A program made the position numbers and the translations under genes. Shown in pieces: positions 1 through 10,791 of a DNA stretch of 64,000 nt (positions are counted from its first letter, which is position 1; each line of letters starts with the position of its first letter). Below the pieces are notes generated by a model. The model searched no databases and had not been told where the DNA came from. It saw nothing but the letters and a program-made list of their open reading frames with translations. Location of the stretch: NCBI GenBank assembly GCA_032717465.1, contig CM064666.1, positions 4,000,028 through 4,064,027 on the forward strand, in the 5' to 3' direction. The DNA is from Coenobita brevimanus. Taxonomy: Eukaryota; Arthropoda; Malacostraca; Decapoda; Coenobitidae.

Positions 1-60
1 TAGAACCATTATCTTCACAGCCATTGTCAGGATCAACAATATAAACAAAATTATTCACAC

Positions 61-190
61 ACATCATTATCATCATCATAGCCATTATCATCATGACAAC
101 CATTAGCATCATCATCATCATGACAACCGTACGCATCATCATCATCATCATAACCATCATTATTGTCATCATCAATAACATCGCGAGTTT
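61..190. repeat. CAT/ATC trinucleotide-rich tract
   Basis: Imperfect (CAT)n and (ATC)n runs broken by CATGACAACC spacers that recur at least twice. An 84-residue open frame crosses the tract but is low-complexity Ile/Thr and is not a gene. Similar CAT/GAT-rich patches occur near 16741-16800 and 21195-21300. Confidence 0.85.
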
Positions 191-1441
191 TATGCTTATT
201 CTTCTTACCATCAGACATTTTCGTTTTTTTTTTTTAGCAGGAAAACAACCTTCCGTAATTGTATTTTTCAGTACCTACGCCGGGCACGGACGGAAAGATT
301 TGCTATACACGTTTGAGCCAGTTGTAGTGGTCATGAAGGTCAACTGATCCGTTTGGTAGAGGAACACCACTTGCTGTCACTGGAGAATCACCTGTTGACT
401 GAAGAAATCCCGCAATAAATTTCAGAGCCACTCACTACCAGGTCCATCTGAATGTGAACTCAGTGGCTCACCTTCAGTAGTCCACCATTACTCACCATTT
501 GGGTGATGGTGGTGGTGGTTCTGGGATGGGTGGGGGGGGGGAGGGAGCTGAGGGACGCGTATATAACCGTGTAGTGGAGCCGCTAGGTTATATGAGCGCC
601 AACACATGAAAGAGTCCGGCTTCAGCACCGCCACTTTATGTAACTCATTGATTCATTATATTCGAACATTCAACACCCAAGAATAATGAATCAGATTCCT
701 AGGCCAAACATGGGACATTTAATCTGGGTTCGTTTCCCCCAAACTTCTTGTATAGTACCGAAGAGCTAAATTACTGTAGGTACCCGGAGGTAGAGTTGGT
801 TGCCCACTGTAGCCTAGGGAAATGTTTGGGCGATTTCCTTGTCAGCCACACATCTTGTTCAAATCACCCACGTCGGAGTTAATTATTATTTTTGTTGTTT
901 CCTATTTCTGGACATTGTCGGGAGGTGAATATTGTTTAAATGGTGTATACTGTAAGGAAAATATTACAAGGGGATGAAATAAACTGAGAAAATGGAAGTC
1001 GGGTAAACGATGCTTAATAAAATTAACAGGATGAGAAGAGTATTTCGTAGTTTCCTTATTTACAGTTAATAAACACTGATGCTTGACCCATTAAACATAT
1101 GTGAAATGAAAGTAATGCATTGAAAAGAAAAAAAGTGAAGGGGCAATGGTAATAAAGGTGACAAAACAGCTAAACACTGGAGTATATGAGTGACAATTAT
1201 TTGCATAACTTAGTTTTCCGCAAAATTACAAAACTCTGCTACAAGCGAATATCGTAAAGCAGTGAAGGCAGAAAAAAAATATAAAATAAAAATGATGGAA
1301 GGAAGAGGACAATGAAACAGAAATTAAAGTTCTGTGAATACGCGATCGTAAGAGAGTGACCGAGTAAGAAAGGACTAGAGCGACACTAGCCTTCCTCCAC
1401 AGCCTTCAGCACCACACTGACTTCCTGCACCAGCACCGCCG
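191..1441. other. Unassigned AT-rich stretch
   Basis: No recognisable coding region, RNA or mobile-element protein. The only notable feature is a G-rich run near 506-545 (GGTGG repeats followed by about ten consecutive G). The rest is ordinary AT-rich intergenic-looking sequence. Confidence 0.5.
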
Positions 1442-1474
1442 CTCCACCTCTCTCTCTCCCTCCCTCCCTCCCTC

Positions 1475-1508
<34 letters not shown>

Positions 1509-1808
1509 TCCCCTCTCTCTCTGCTTCCCTTAGCATCCCTCTCTCTCTTTTTCACTTCCTTTACCCTTTCCAGACTGTCTTGCTCTCCCATCCTGTCCAT
1601 TCCTCTCCTCTTTCCTCTCCTGCACTGTCTTTCCGTTTTCCTTCCTGTATTTTTCTCTCTCCTTCACTTTCTATCTTCCTTTCTGTTCGCCTTTCTACTC
1701 CTTACTCGCTCTCTTTTTCTGTCTCTTTGTGTCCTCTTTTTTTTTTTTTTTTTCCTCGTCGCTGTCTCTTTCCCTTCCTCTCTTTCCTTTCTCTACCTCC
1801 CTGTACGA

Positions 1809-1873
<65 letters not shown>
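1442..1873. repeat. Pyrimidine-rich tract with (GT)n and (TC)n cores
   Basis: About 430 bp that is almost wholly C/T on the plus strand. It contains a (GT)n run at 1477-1507, a T run near 1737-1753 and a near-perfect (TC)n of about 60 bp at 1814-1873. Overlapping open frames on both strands arise only from the repeat bias. Mirror-type homopyrimidine sequence of this kind can form triplex DNA, a known property and not shown here. Confidence 0.85.
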
Positions 1874-1876
<3 letters not shown>

Positions 1877-2034
1877 ACAGCCTCTTCCTTGAATTTCATT
1901 CAGGTAATAATCTCCCCTTACTTCTCTTGTCCTTTTGTACAATTTTGTCCTCTTTTCTCGTCTAACAGCAATTACAGGAGATTAACAGGCTCACTACATA
2001 AACATCTTACACACACACACACGTTACATATACA

Positions 2035-2035
<1 letters not shown>

Positions 2036-2124
<89 letters not shown>
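2036..2124. repeat. (TA)n microsatellite
   Basis: About 88 bp of uninterrupted TA dinucleotides, preceded by CACACA and GTTACATATACAG. It abuts the first copy of a 45-bp motif that is itself followed by more TA. Confidence 0.95.
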
Positions 2125-2127
<3 letters not shown>

Positions 2128-2168
2128 TCATCCGGACCTCCTTTCCCACCCTAGGGCAGGGTGAGGAA
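2124..2168. repeat. 45-bp TA-flanked motif, copy 1
   Basis: The segment starts TTCATCATCCGGACC and ends GGGCAGGGTGAGGAA. It lies between two TA arrays. A copy differing at a few positions lies at 6648-6695 in the same setting. Its reverse complement ends GGTCCGGATGATGAA, so it may be a very short LINE or SINE 3' tail, which is inference. Confidence 0.6.
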
Positions 2169-2195
2169 TATATATATATATATATACACAAAGGA

Positions 2196-2266
2196 GCCTC
2201 TGTGGTACAGTGGTAAAGTGTGCGTTTTCGTATGCTGAAGAACGAGGGTTCGCGCCCCGCCAGGGT
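2196..2266 (+). repeat. tRNA-Gly-like sequence (SINE head or internal Pol III promoter)
   Basis: A perfect A-box match TGGTACAGTGG at 2203-2213 and a B-box-like GGTTCGCGCCC at 2247-2257 (one mismatch to consensus) lie 44 bp apart, normal for tRNA. The 5' end GCCTCTGTGG resembles tRNA-Gly. The T-arm stem pairs 4 of 5, but the acceptor stem has two mismatches plus wobbles, so it is unlikely to be a working tRNA. The downstream sequence runs into the 5' region of RTE-A. Confidence 0.55.
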
Positions 2267-2789
2267 AATAAACTTTGGGAGCGTTCTTCAGGCCATGTAC
2301 TGCATTGGCGGACACAAGGGGTGCTGTGGTTGAACCAGTGTCACATACTATAAAGTATGCTTGCACCCAGTCGGCTTGCGCGGGCCGATTACATTTGGTT
2401 CACAGACTACACACACATCCAAAGCCACTCCAACACTACAATTACACTTACAAGCACTTCTCACCCTACATAAAATCTCTACTAGACAGCCTAAGTCACT
2501 TGGTAGAGATACATTGGCTGTATCGTCCCCACTTCGGTCGGGATAGGCCGGTCCTGCACTGGACACACAAACGGCTGATGAGCTGAGATATACCGGGGAG
2601 GACACAATGTGGCAGCATTATGGAGTGGTACTACTACTCTGCGGCCAGGTTGTGTTAGGAAGAATACTGCCACCGTATTCCCTGTGTGTCGTAAAAGGCG
2701 ACTAAAAGGGGCGGAGTGAGGGAACTAGGGACCCCTTCCTCTGTTTTTTAGTTCCTAAAAAGAGACAGGCCAGAGAAAGGGATGGGGGA
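2267..2789 (+). other. Probable 5' untranslated region of RTE-A
   Basis: Non-coding sequence leading directly into the endonuclease ORF. The block near 2690-2720 (GTCGTAAAAGGCGACTAAAA) and the following GGGACCCCTTCCTC segment are of a type I recognise as the leader of arthropod endonuclease-RT elements. Where the element truly begins is unknown: anywhere from the tRNA-like sequence at 2196 to about 2660 is possible. Confidence 0.45.
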
Positions 2790-3770
2790 TTGAGTTATCC
2801 CTCTACCCTGAAGATTGGGTCTATGAATGTGTGTGGATGTAGTACGATTGAGGCTAAAAGGGAGGAGATTGGGAGAATGTTTGTGAGAAGAAAGTTGGAT
2901 GTGTTAGCTTTAAGTGAAACGAAGACGAAAGGGAAGGGTGAGTCTATGTTTGGAAGTGTAAATGGAAGAAAGTCAGGTGTTGATAGAGGAAGGGCAAGAG
3001 AAGGTGTGGCCTTGTTAGTGAGTCTGGAAGTACAGCAGTGTGTGATTGAATGGAAGGAGGTGTCATTGAGACTGATGTGGGTGAAAGCGAAATTTGAACG
3101 TGAGTTGTGTGTGTTTGTGAGTGCATATGGGCCTGGTTGTGAAAGGGTTGAGGAAGAGAGGGGGTCTTTCTGGAATGATGATGATGAGTGTCTGCAGAGT
3201 TTTGGAGCGAATGTGAATGTGGTAATGATGGGAGATCTGAATGCTAGAGTGGGAAATGTAGCAGTTGAAGGTGTAGTTGGTATGCATGGTGTGCCTGGAA
3301 GAAATGAAAATGGGGAACGAATGATAGGGATGTGCGTTGAGCGAGAGATGGTGATTGGAAATACGCTGTTTGAGAAGAAAGGTATTTATAAGTATACATG
3401 GGTGAGACAGGACGGTGGAAGGGTTGTTGATAGAGCTTTGATGGACTATATGGTTTTGTCCAGGAATTTAATAGGAAGATTGTTGGATGTGAGAGTTCTG
3501 AGAGGGGAGGGTGGAGGTATATCTGACCACTACCTGGTGGAGGGAAAGTTAAGAGTAGGTATGAGATGGGTGAGAGCTAGGAGGGTTAGGTGTGGCAGGG
3601 AGGTTTTGAAAGTGAGTGAGTTGGATAAAAGAGAGAAAATGATAGAGTATCAGGAGTACTTGAAAGATGAGTGGAATGCAGTGAAAGATCGGGAAAATGG
3701 CAGTTTGGAGGAGGAATGGCAGTTGTTTAAGAGTGCCGTGGTGGGCATGCAGAAGAGGTGTGTGGTGTGA
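2790..3770 (+). pseudogene. RTE-A endonuclease domain
   Basis: A 326-residue frame with an endonuclease/exonuclease/phosphatase fold. Visible catalytic landmarks are Asn13 in SMNV, Glu43 in ALSETK, Tyr113 in AYGPG, Asp149 and Asn151 in MGDLNARVG, and Asp246-His247 in ISDHYLV. In LINEs this domain nicks target DNA to prime reverse transcription. All key residues appear intact. The frame ends in the linker before the RT, where a frameshift (an A run near 3791-3798) separates it from the next frame. Called a pseudogene because the single LINE polyprotein is broken. Confidence 0.85.
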
Positions 3771-3827
3771 GACGTTTGGGTGGTGGTGTAAAAAAAAGGA
3801 AGTGAATGGTGGTGCGAGGAAGTAAGT

Positions 3828-4793
3828 ATGGCTGTGGCTGAGAAGAGACGTGCATATGAAGTGTGGCTGCAGAGGAAGGATGAGGTGTCATATGAGAGGT
3901 ATAAGGAAAAGAGGAATAGGGCGAGAAGGGCTGTGCGTGATGCTAAAGTGGCAGCAGATGAGAGGTGGGGTAGGCGGCTGACTGAAAATTTTCAACAGAA
4001 TAAGAAGATGTTCTGGAAGGAGGTGAAAAGGATGCAAAAGGGAGAGTCTGGGAAGGAAGAGCGAGTAAAAGCAGAGGATGGAAGGATGTTAATTGAGATG
4101 GATGCAGTAAGGAAGAGATGGGCAGAGTATTTTGAAAGACTGTTAAAAGTAGAGGAGGAAAGGGTGGCTGAGATTGTGGTGGATGGAAGGGTGCAAGGAA
4201 TAAATGTGTTGGGAGAGTTGAATGATTCTTTGATCACGAAGGAGGAAGTGGAGAAGGCAGTAAAGGAGATGAAAACAGGGAAAGCTGCAGGTATGGATGG
4301 GTGTGCTGTGGAATGCCTGAAGGGTGGTGGAGTGACCATTGTTGACTGGTTAGTAAGATCGTTGAATGTGTGCTTTGTGAAAGGTATGGTGCCAATTGAC
4401 TGGGCAAGTGCTTGTGTGGTCCCATTGTATAAAGGCAAGGGTGACAAGTATGAATGTACTAGCATTAGGGATATAAGTCTCTTGAGTGTTGTAGGTAAGG
4501 TGTATGGTAGAGTGTTAATTATGAGAGTTAGAGACGGTACAGAGGAAGTGATTGGTGATGAGCAGTGTGGCTTTAGGAGAGGGAGAGGATGCGTGGATCA
4601 GGTGTTTGCTGTGAGACAAGTGTGTGAAAAGTATTTAGCGAAAGGCAAGGATGTGTTTTGGGCATTCATGGATTTAGAGAAAACGTATGATAGAATTGAT
4701 AGGGAGGCTTTTTTAAGATTGTATGGACTTGATGGTAGGTTACTAAAAGGGGTGAAGAGTTTTTATGTAAATAGTAGAGCGTGTGTACAGTAA
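3828..4793 (+). pseudogene. RTE-A reverse transcriptase, fingers and first palm motif
   Basis: A 321-residue frame continuing the RTE-A polyprotein. In order it has a basic linker, KTGKAAGMDG, VPLYKGKGD, SIRDISLLSVVGK (normally NYRGISLLSV), EQCGFRRGRGCVDQ, and the palm motif AFMDLEKTYD with its catalytic Asp. It ends just before the LRQGC motif and overlaps the next frame by 13 bp in another phase, so a one-base-type frameshift separates the two catalytic motifs. Confidence 0.85.
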
Positions 4794-5728
4794 GAGTGGG
4801 AAATACTGTGAGTGATTGGTTTCCTGTGAGAGTGGGGCTGCGACAGGGATGTGTGATGTTGCCTTGGTTGTTTAATATTTATATGGATGGTGTTGTAAGG
4901 GAGGTGAATGCAAGAGTTTTGGGTGGAGGTCTGAGTCTGGTGAATGTTGATGGTGGAGAGTGGAATCTGAAGCAGCTGCTGTTTGCAGATGATACTGCAC
5001 TGGTGGTTGATTCAGAGGAGAGATTGAGACAGTTGGTAGAGGAGTTTGGAAGGGTGTGTGAAAGGAGGAAATTGAAAGTAAATGAGAATAAGAGTAAAGT
5101 GATGAAGTGTACGAGGTTGGTAGATGGTAGGGGGATGAATATAGTTTTGAATGGTGAGTTGCTTGAGGAGGTAGAGTGTTTTAAATATTTAGGGACACAT
5201 GTTGCTGTGGATGGAAAAATAGATGCAGAAGTAAAGTTTAGAATGAATGAAGTAGGAAAGGTGCTGGGAGGAATGAAAACGGTGTTTAGATGTCGTTCAC
5301 TTAGAATGGATGTAAAGAGAAGGCTGTATGAGGGTGTTGTGGTACCGACTGCATTATATGGGGCTGAAACATGGACTATGGGTGTAGCAGAGAGGAAAAG
5401 TTTGAATGTAATGGAGATGAGGTGTCCGAGGAGTATGTGTGGAGTGACGCGTATGGATCGAGTGCGAAATGATGAAGTGCGAAGGAGAACTGGAGTTGTT
5501 CGGGAGATGGCTGATAGAGTTGAGCAGAGGGTGTTGCGATGGTTTGGACATATGGAGAGAATGGATAATGAGCAATTGGTGAAAAGGATAACTAGATCTG
5601 ATGTGAGAGGTGTAAGGCTGAGAGGGAGACCACGAATAGGATGGATGGACAGTGTGAAGAGAGCGCTGGTTGTGAGAGGGATGTCTGTTAAGCAAGGAAG
5701 AGTGGCTGTGCGTGACAGAAACAAATAG
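4781..5728 (+). pseudogene. RTE-A reverse transcriptase, second palm motif to C-terminus
   Basis: A 315-residue frame with VGLRQGCVM, the catalytic box LLFADDTAL with both Asp residues, NENKSKVMK, FKYLGTHV, then the C-terminal ALYGAETW, LRWFGHMERMDNE and LRGRPRIGWMDS motifs. It is intact from the frameshift to the natural stop TAG. A 281-residue open frame on the opposite strand is a shadow. Confidence 0.85.
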
Positions 5729-6080
5729 AGAGAAATTGTGAATGAATAAATGATGATGCAGCCCTGAGGGGATATTCTGCAGCATTTGGTCTTATCAGCT
5801 AGTCAGGTCAGGTGCGGGTAAGGGGATGGGTCTATTATGATGTGGCAGGGATAAACCAGCTATGCTGTCGGGCCCTGATGCGGATGTCACTGATTGCACT
5901 GCGCAGTTGACCGATGTGCGGTGTGGTGCAGTGAGGATCTGTCCCTTCTCCCCTTTGGGGCTAAGATGCGAATGAATGTATTTGAATGGACGTGTAAATG
6001 GGGAGTGTGTCGTCCTGTCTCGGCTACCTCCCTTTCCTTGGGGAAAGCAGCCTAGGTATATAGATAGATAGATAGATATT

Positions 6081-6375
6081 GTGTGGTTGGTAGGGGCGCT
6101 CACCATCCACTCAGTTGATGTAGTGCTGCTTTCGGGTGTCTACCCTATCCTCTCCATCCTTCTTTCCATCCATCCTCTTCTGTCTTTCTTTCCTTCATTC
6201 TTTCCTCTTTCTTCTGCCTGCGGGTGACTTTACACTCCCTCTTCTGTCTTTCTTTCCTTCATTATTTCCTCTTCCTTCTGCCTTTGGGTGACTCTACATT
6301 GAGTGACAAGCCAAATGGTTTCTTGTACACCAGGAAACCATTTACTATGCTGGGTGGTAACCATATAACCAAATT
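6081..6375 (+). mobile_element. SINE-like family S, copy 1 (3' truncated or diverged)
   Basis: Starts just after the RTE-A GATA tail with GGTTGGTAGGGGCGCTCACC and ATGTAGTGCTGC. It has a pyrimidine-rich middle, then GAGTGACAAGCC, AAACCATTTACT and GGTGGTAACCATATAACC. All blocks are shared in order with copies at 14900-15259, 17578-17830 and 37073-37535. The middle holds a 64-bp tandem duplication starting at 6174 and 6238. The 3' tail shared with RTE-B is missing here. Confidence 0.6.
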
Positions 6376-6378
6376 TTG

Positions 6379-6452
6379 GCTCCTGGTGGTTTAGTGGATA
6401 ATAAAGGTGCTCCAATCGGATTGAGCCGGTGAAGGTTTATATCCAAGGGATT
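6379..6452 (+). repeat. Second tRNA-like SINE head
   Basis: A-box match TGGTTTAGTGG at 6387-6397 and a degenerate B box GGTTTATATCC at 6434-6444, 47 bp apart. It differs from the sequence at 2196-2266. It is followed by unclassified sequence to 6583 and then a (TA)n. It is too degenerate to be a tRNA gene and is best read as the 5' end of a tRNA-derived SINE. Confidence 0.45.
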
Positions 6453-6581
6453 GATTGGGATTTATTGCTCACGTAATGCCACTCAGGGATGAGTGAGGCT
6501 GGTCACTCTCATCTTAAATGCCAGGACCAACTTTCCTAGCCCCGGGCTCCTACGCTCCTCATGGGGGAACGTAGGATTAGA

Positions 6582-6583
<2 letters not shown>

Positions 6584-6637
<54 letters not shown>

Positions 6638-6692
6638 TAATTATATATTCATCATCATCCGGACCTCCTTTCCTACCCTAGGGCAGGGTTAG

Positions 6693-6752
<60 letters not shown>

Positions 6753-6770
6753 CTCTCTCTGTCTCTCTCT

Positions 6771-6838
<68 letters not shown>
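6584..6838. repeat. Three (TA)n arrays with 45-bp motif copy 2
   Basis: TA runs at 6584-6634, 6695-6748 and 6773-6838. The 45-bp motif (48 bp here because of an extra CAT) lies between the first two at 6648-6695, and a short (TC)n lies between the second and third. The arrangement TA, motif, TA matches the one at 2036-2190. Confidence 0.85.
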
Positions 6839-6842
<4 letters not shown>

Positions 6843-7275
6843 TAGCCAAGCGTCTTAATTTTCGTAAGTGGTGGCCTCAAACAAATAGCCTCCATGACGT
6901 TCTGCCTACTGCCATCTCGCTGCTCTTCCCCCAGCTTGTACCTCCCTCTCTCAAATACGTCCCCACTCCATCCCTCCATCACATCTTCGGTCTTCCCCTC
7001 TTTCTCCTCCCCATCAACGTCACTCACATACGCTTTCCTCGTTAGACTTTCACTCTCCATCCTCTCCACATGGTCAAAGCACCTCAATGAATATTCTAAT
7101 AATGCTTTATTGCACCCATATCCACACCACAACGCTCCATCACGTCCTTAGTTAGTCTGTTTCTCCATGTAACTCCACAATCATCTCTCATATAACTAGT
7201 TTCCATCGCGCTCACTCTTGAGCCTACAAGGTCCGAGCATCGCTTCCATACATTACAGTGGGTATCAGAATACTA

Positions 7276-7821
7276 TCATGCAGTGACTTTTTTTATTTTC
7301 ATTCTAATTTCCTTATTTCTAATTACTACTTTCAATGAACAAACAACCTCTATTCCTTGTCGTTTCATTTCAAGCACTTCATCCTTTAAACTTCCATTCT
7401 TATTCATCACACTACCCAAGAACTTGAATACACTAAAATTTTCCAGTTCCTCACTCTCCAGCCTCACTGTGCTTTCATTGAATTTATTTCCCTCGAAGAC
7501 CACAACTTTACTCTTCCCTACATTCACCTTTAAATTCCGTTTGTTGCATACTCTCCCAAACTCATTCACAAAGCCTTGCAGCTCCCCTTCGTCTTCACTT
7601 AACAATACAGTATCATCTGCAAACAACAGCACAGGAAGTTCCCCAAGGCTGCCCTCTCTCATTATGGCCGTTCCACCATCCACTGCCATACCTTGTGTCT
7701 CTTTTATACCTCCATCCATATACAAACTGAACAACCGTGGCGACATGACACATCTTGTTACAGCATTCAGATAGAAAAATTCACTCAGTTCACTATCCAC
7801 GCGCACTGCACATCCAAGCAT
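7276..7821 (-). pseudogene. RTE-B copy 1 RT palm fragment
   Basis: A 181-residue frame containing LLFADDTVLLSEDEGELQ (both catalytic Asp present), NLKVNVGKSKV and FKFLGSVM, followed by the start of the C-terminal region. It aligns block by block with the RT of the RTE-B copies at 54274-54912 and 60100-60680. It lacks the upstream palm motif in the same frame. Confidence 0.8.
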
Positions 7822-8882
7822 CCTTAAACATTCTCTTCATAGCATTCAACAGCTTTCCATTTACCCCATACTTTTCATGTTTTTCACATTCCTTGTCTAC
7901 CCACTCTGCGGAATGCTTTCTCCAGATCCATGAAGGCAGCATACAACTCCTTTCTCTTCTCTGGAAAATTTTCCACTAAATAATTTAGGATGAATGTTTG
8001 ATTTACACAATCCCTACCGTTCCGAAAACCTTCCTGATATTCTCTAACTACTTCCTCTGTTATTTTCCAAGTTCTTTCAATAAGTATCCTGCCATATACT
8101 TTTCGTATTACAATAAGAAGTCAAATGCCCCTTTGTTTACTACAGTTCTTTTTCTCCTACTTCTTTGTACAGGGAAATAATTATACCTGGTTTCCAATCC
8201 TCAGGGACTCTACCTTCCTCCCAGGCCAATCTCTACATCTTCCATATCAATTCTGCTACTACGTCTCCCCCATGCCTGAGCATTCCACCACACACTCCAT
8301 CAATTCCTGAGGCTTTCCCTATTTTGACTTTCTTCATTGCATGCAATACGTCTATCCTACTGATCTCTTCCTTCCTTCTCATCTTCCTCCTTCTCCCAGC
8401 CATTCCCCAGGCACTTATACTCGCGTTCCTTTCATTCCCTATGTTTAATAATTCCTTGAAGTCCCTCCATCTGCTCCTTTAGCAATCCGCCATTTTCATC
8501 TTTCCCTCACCTACTACATTCTTTTTCACCTTGCCTTACTCTCTTAACCTCATTTTAAAACATTTTCTTACATTCTCTTCAACTATCAAGTTCCCATTCT
8601 CTTCTTACTCTCTTACTAATCATTTCACCTCTCTCCTTTTCTCTGCACATAACTCTTTATTCCGTCTTCCAACTTCTTCAGTGACTCTTGCTTCCCATCC
8701 TTTCACTATATGATTTCTTCTCTTGCGCCACAACTTGTCTCACCTCTTCATTCCCCCACGCTGTTCCTTGCACACCCTTTCGTCTTCTCTTCACCGCACA
8801 CACCTCCTCACATGCTGCACAAATGTTTTTCTGTGCATACCCTGCTCGCACCTATCGCCTCCCCCATCTGCTCCAAATCATA
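7822..8882 (-). pseudogene. RTE-B copy 1, decayed RT fingers and linker
   Basis: No long frame remains, but minus-strand blocks in different phases correspond to the linker, the KMGNAPGIDG-like region (near 8300), the LLYKG-like region (near 8170-8190) and the palm region near 7930. Plus-strand open frames here are shadows. Confidence 0.55.
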
Positions 8883-9109
8883 TACTGTATAATATATATA
8901 TTATAAAGATAGATAGATAGGAAGATAGACAGATATATTCATGCATGTAGTACCAAATTAACTGGGAACCATTTAATGTACTCACCATTTAGGCGTCTGG
9001 AATTTTAACTACACCTCAGTAAACAGACATAACTTTCATCACTTAATCGCATCACATCCAGTAGCTAGAATCAGTTCAACGACTATGAAGTCACTGAGTA
9101 TAGAGTAAG
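8883..9109. other. Short spacer with GATA run
   Basis: A small TA patch and a (GATA)-type run at about 8908-8937 sit at the 5' truncation point of RTE-B copy 1. Nothing else is recognised. Confidence 0.4.
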
Positions 9110-10330
9110 GTGCCCACCTTTTGTCATTTGCTCCTCATTACAAAATTCTTCTTGGGTTAGAGGTGGAAATCGTCTCTCATTATATGGCATCATATGAGTA
9201 AGTCGCGTACAGTTCATTTGAGAGCATACCAATATCCTCTCCTCCGGGCGACTGGGAAGGTTGGCAGTATCCCAGTCGCCAAGGAATGACTTGCAAGTTG
9301 GAATTTTCAGTCTGGTCCACTGACTGCCACAGAAAATTTATTGATTTCCCTCTGAGGGAGAGATCACAAGGTACATCCCAAGATCCTTGAGTTCTACAGC
9401 TGTTTTCGCAAGTAAGTCAGCCAGCTCATTGTCCTAAATACAACAATGAAAATGTATCCAGATCAGTATGAAGGGCTTGTTGCACGAATACAATTTATCG
9501 GCAATGCGGTCTTGAATCTCATGAGAATCAGTAGTGCAAGAAGAAGTTGCCTAAAGGGACGACTTAAAGTTTGAATAAATGGCAAATAAGTCATGCTGAT
9601 AATTTAGAACATAGTCTTTGGTCCCGTCAATAACAAAAAGCTCAGAAGTAAACACGGATGTATAAGTTGGGCACACACTAGCGCCCACACATTCACTCGA
9701 CTTGGAGCCATCGGTGTACAGCTAATGGGACTCCAAATGACGCCTGATGATGTTATGGAACAAGTTGTGGACCTCCATCTCTGGTGCTTTGATCTTCGGT
9801 GATGGGAGTCATGAAATATCAACAACAAAGTTGGGTGGCTTCCAAGGTGCAGTTTGTCAAAACTTCAACTTGTCACGGAACTCTAGGTCCACAGCAAGCT
9901 CCTGTGTCAGGAATTGGAGTCAAATGGCAAGTGACCGACGAATCCCCCCACATAAGGTGGTGGTGTTGACACGGGGGGGGGGGGGAGTCCAGGCCACATT
10001 GCCGATATCACTTTTGCTTTCGGTTCTAATGTGATATAATAAAATCAGGTGGTCTAAGTGAATAAAAAGGGGAGATATTGTACATTCGCCTTCACTTCCA
10101 TACGAGCTACACATACAGGTATATACCTCAGGGCATCGAAGACACATTCATAAACATTTATTCTCCAACACATCCAGTGTCCTCAGTGTGGCATCAGATG
10201 CCGACCCATACACCTGTGAGCCATTGTCAAATTTAGATTTAATATGGGACTTATATCCCATTGATAAAGATTTCCTGTCGGCTCCCTGAGTAGTACCTCT
10301 TAGATACTTAAAGGCATTTAATGGTTTATC
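9110..10330 (-). mobile_element. I/R1-type LINE fragment: RT end plus RNase H
   Basis: On the minus strand, pieces in several phases read GADRKSLSMGYK and YGSASDATLRTLDVLENKCL (end of RT domain). These are followed by an RNase H start LYTDGSKSSECVG (near 9700-9720) with TSVFTSELFVI, then NELADLLAKTA and SRPEERILV. RNase H in I and R1 clades removes the RNA strand during integration. The segment is heavily frameshifted. Confidence 0.6.
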
Positions 10331-10394
10331 AACTGGGAAATTAAATTATTAATATAGTATTTAAAGTATAATCTCCAAACAAAATGGAAACCCA

Positions 10395-10770
10395 AATATT
10401 TGACAGAATTTTGAAAAGATACCAGCCAACTCCCTGCAGCACGTCGCAACCAAGGGGGACAAAAGAAGAGATATAAAGATCATATAAAGACAACTCTGAA
10501 GAAATGCAACATCATACTGAAAGATCTTGAAACCAAAGCCTTTGACAAAAAACAACGGTCAGCCCTCTGCAGCGAAAGAACCACTCATACTGAAGAAGCT
10601 TGGAAACTGGCCAAAGAAGGGCGTAGACAACAGAGGCACAACCTAAACAGAACTAACCAAGCAAACCCAGACTGGACATGCAGACTGTGTGGCAAATTTT
10701 GTGGATCCAGAATTGGTCTGCACAGTCACACACGTTGGCACCAAAGACTGAGAAACACACCATCTTAATG
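10395..10770 (+). mobile_element. LINE C-terminus with zinc-finger-like motif
   Basis: The plus-strand frame reads GGQKKRYKDHIKTTLKKCN, then a KEGRRQQRHNLNRTN region, then WTCRLCGKFCGSRIGLHSH and a stop. The motif CxxC-x12-H-x3-H is the terminal finger found on many invertebrate LINE polyproteins, where the RYKD block marks the conserved C-terminal domain. The rest of this element is absent, so it is a fragment. It is followed about 20 bp later by the putative LTR. Confidence 0.65.
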
Positions 10771-10791
10771 AGTATAGCAGCCGACACCTTC

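Larger units (their letters stand above)
2600..6080 (+). mobile_element. RTE-type LINE, family RTE-A, near full length
   Basis: A non-LTR retrotransposon with an apurinic-type endonuclease, then reverse transcriptase, in three open frames (2790-3770, 3828-4793, 4781-5728). The domain order and a C-terminus with RWFGHMERM and RGRPR motifs are typical of RTE-like elements often mislabelled craniofacial development protein 2. The 3' untranslated region of about 330 bp ends at a GATA microsatellite (6058-6078). Two frameshifts separate the frames, so it is not autonomous as it stands. The 5' border is uncertain. Confidence 0.85.
6839..8882 (-). mobile_element. RTE-B LINE copy 1, 5'-truncated
   Basis: Read on the minus strand, homology runs from the endonuclease-RT linker (8882) through the RT and C-terminal region to the 3' tail at 6839, which reads AATTAAGACGCTTGGCTA after rearrangement of the RTE-B consensus tail. 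The same order of blocks is seen in the copies at 53073-57290 and 59196-61146. The upstream limit matches a point inside those copies (near 55558), so this is a typical 5' truncation. Many frameshifts are present. Confidence 0.75.

Noticed and set aside
1406..2164. Long Cys/Val, Ser/Leu and Glu/Arg open frames
   Set aside because: They are translations of (GT)n, (TC)n and (TA)n microsatellites on both strands.
2196..2266. Functional tRNA-Gly gene
   Set aside because: Acceptor stem has mismatches and the B box deviates. The context is a repeat leader.
4879..5785. 281- and 143-residue minus-strand frames opposite RTE-A
   Set aside because: Shadow frames of the well-supported plus-strand RT. 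Composition is Ser/Thr/Leu/Phe-rich with no motif.
7283..7774. 163-residue plus-strand frame
   Set aside because: Antisense to the RTE-B RT palm on the minus strand, which carries FADDTV.
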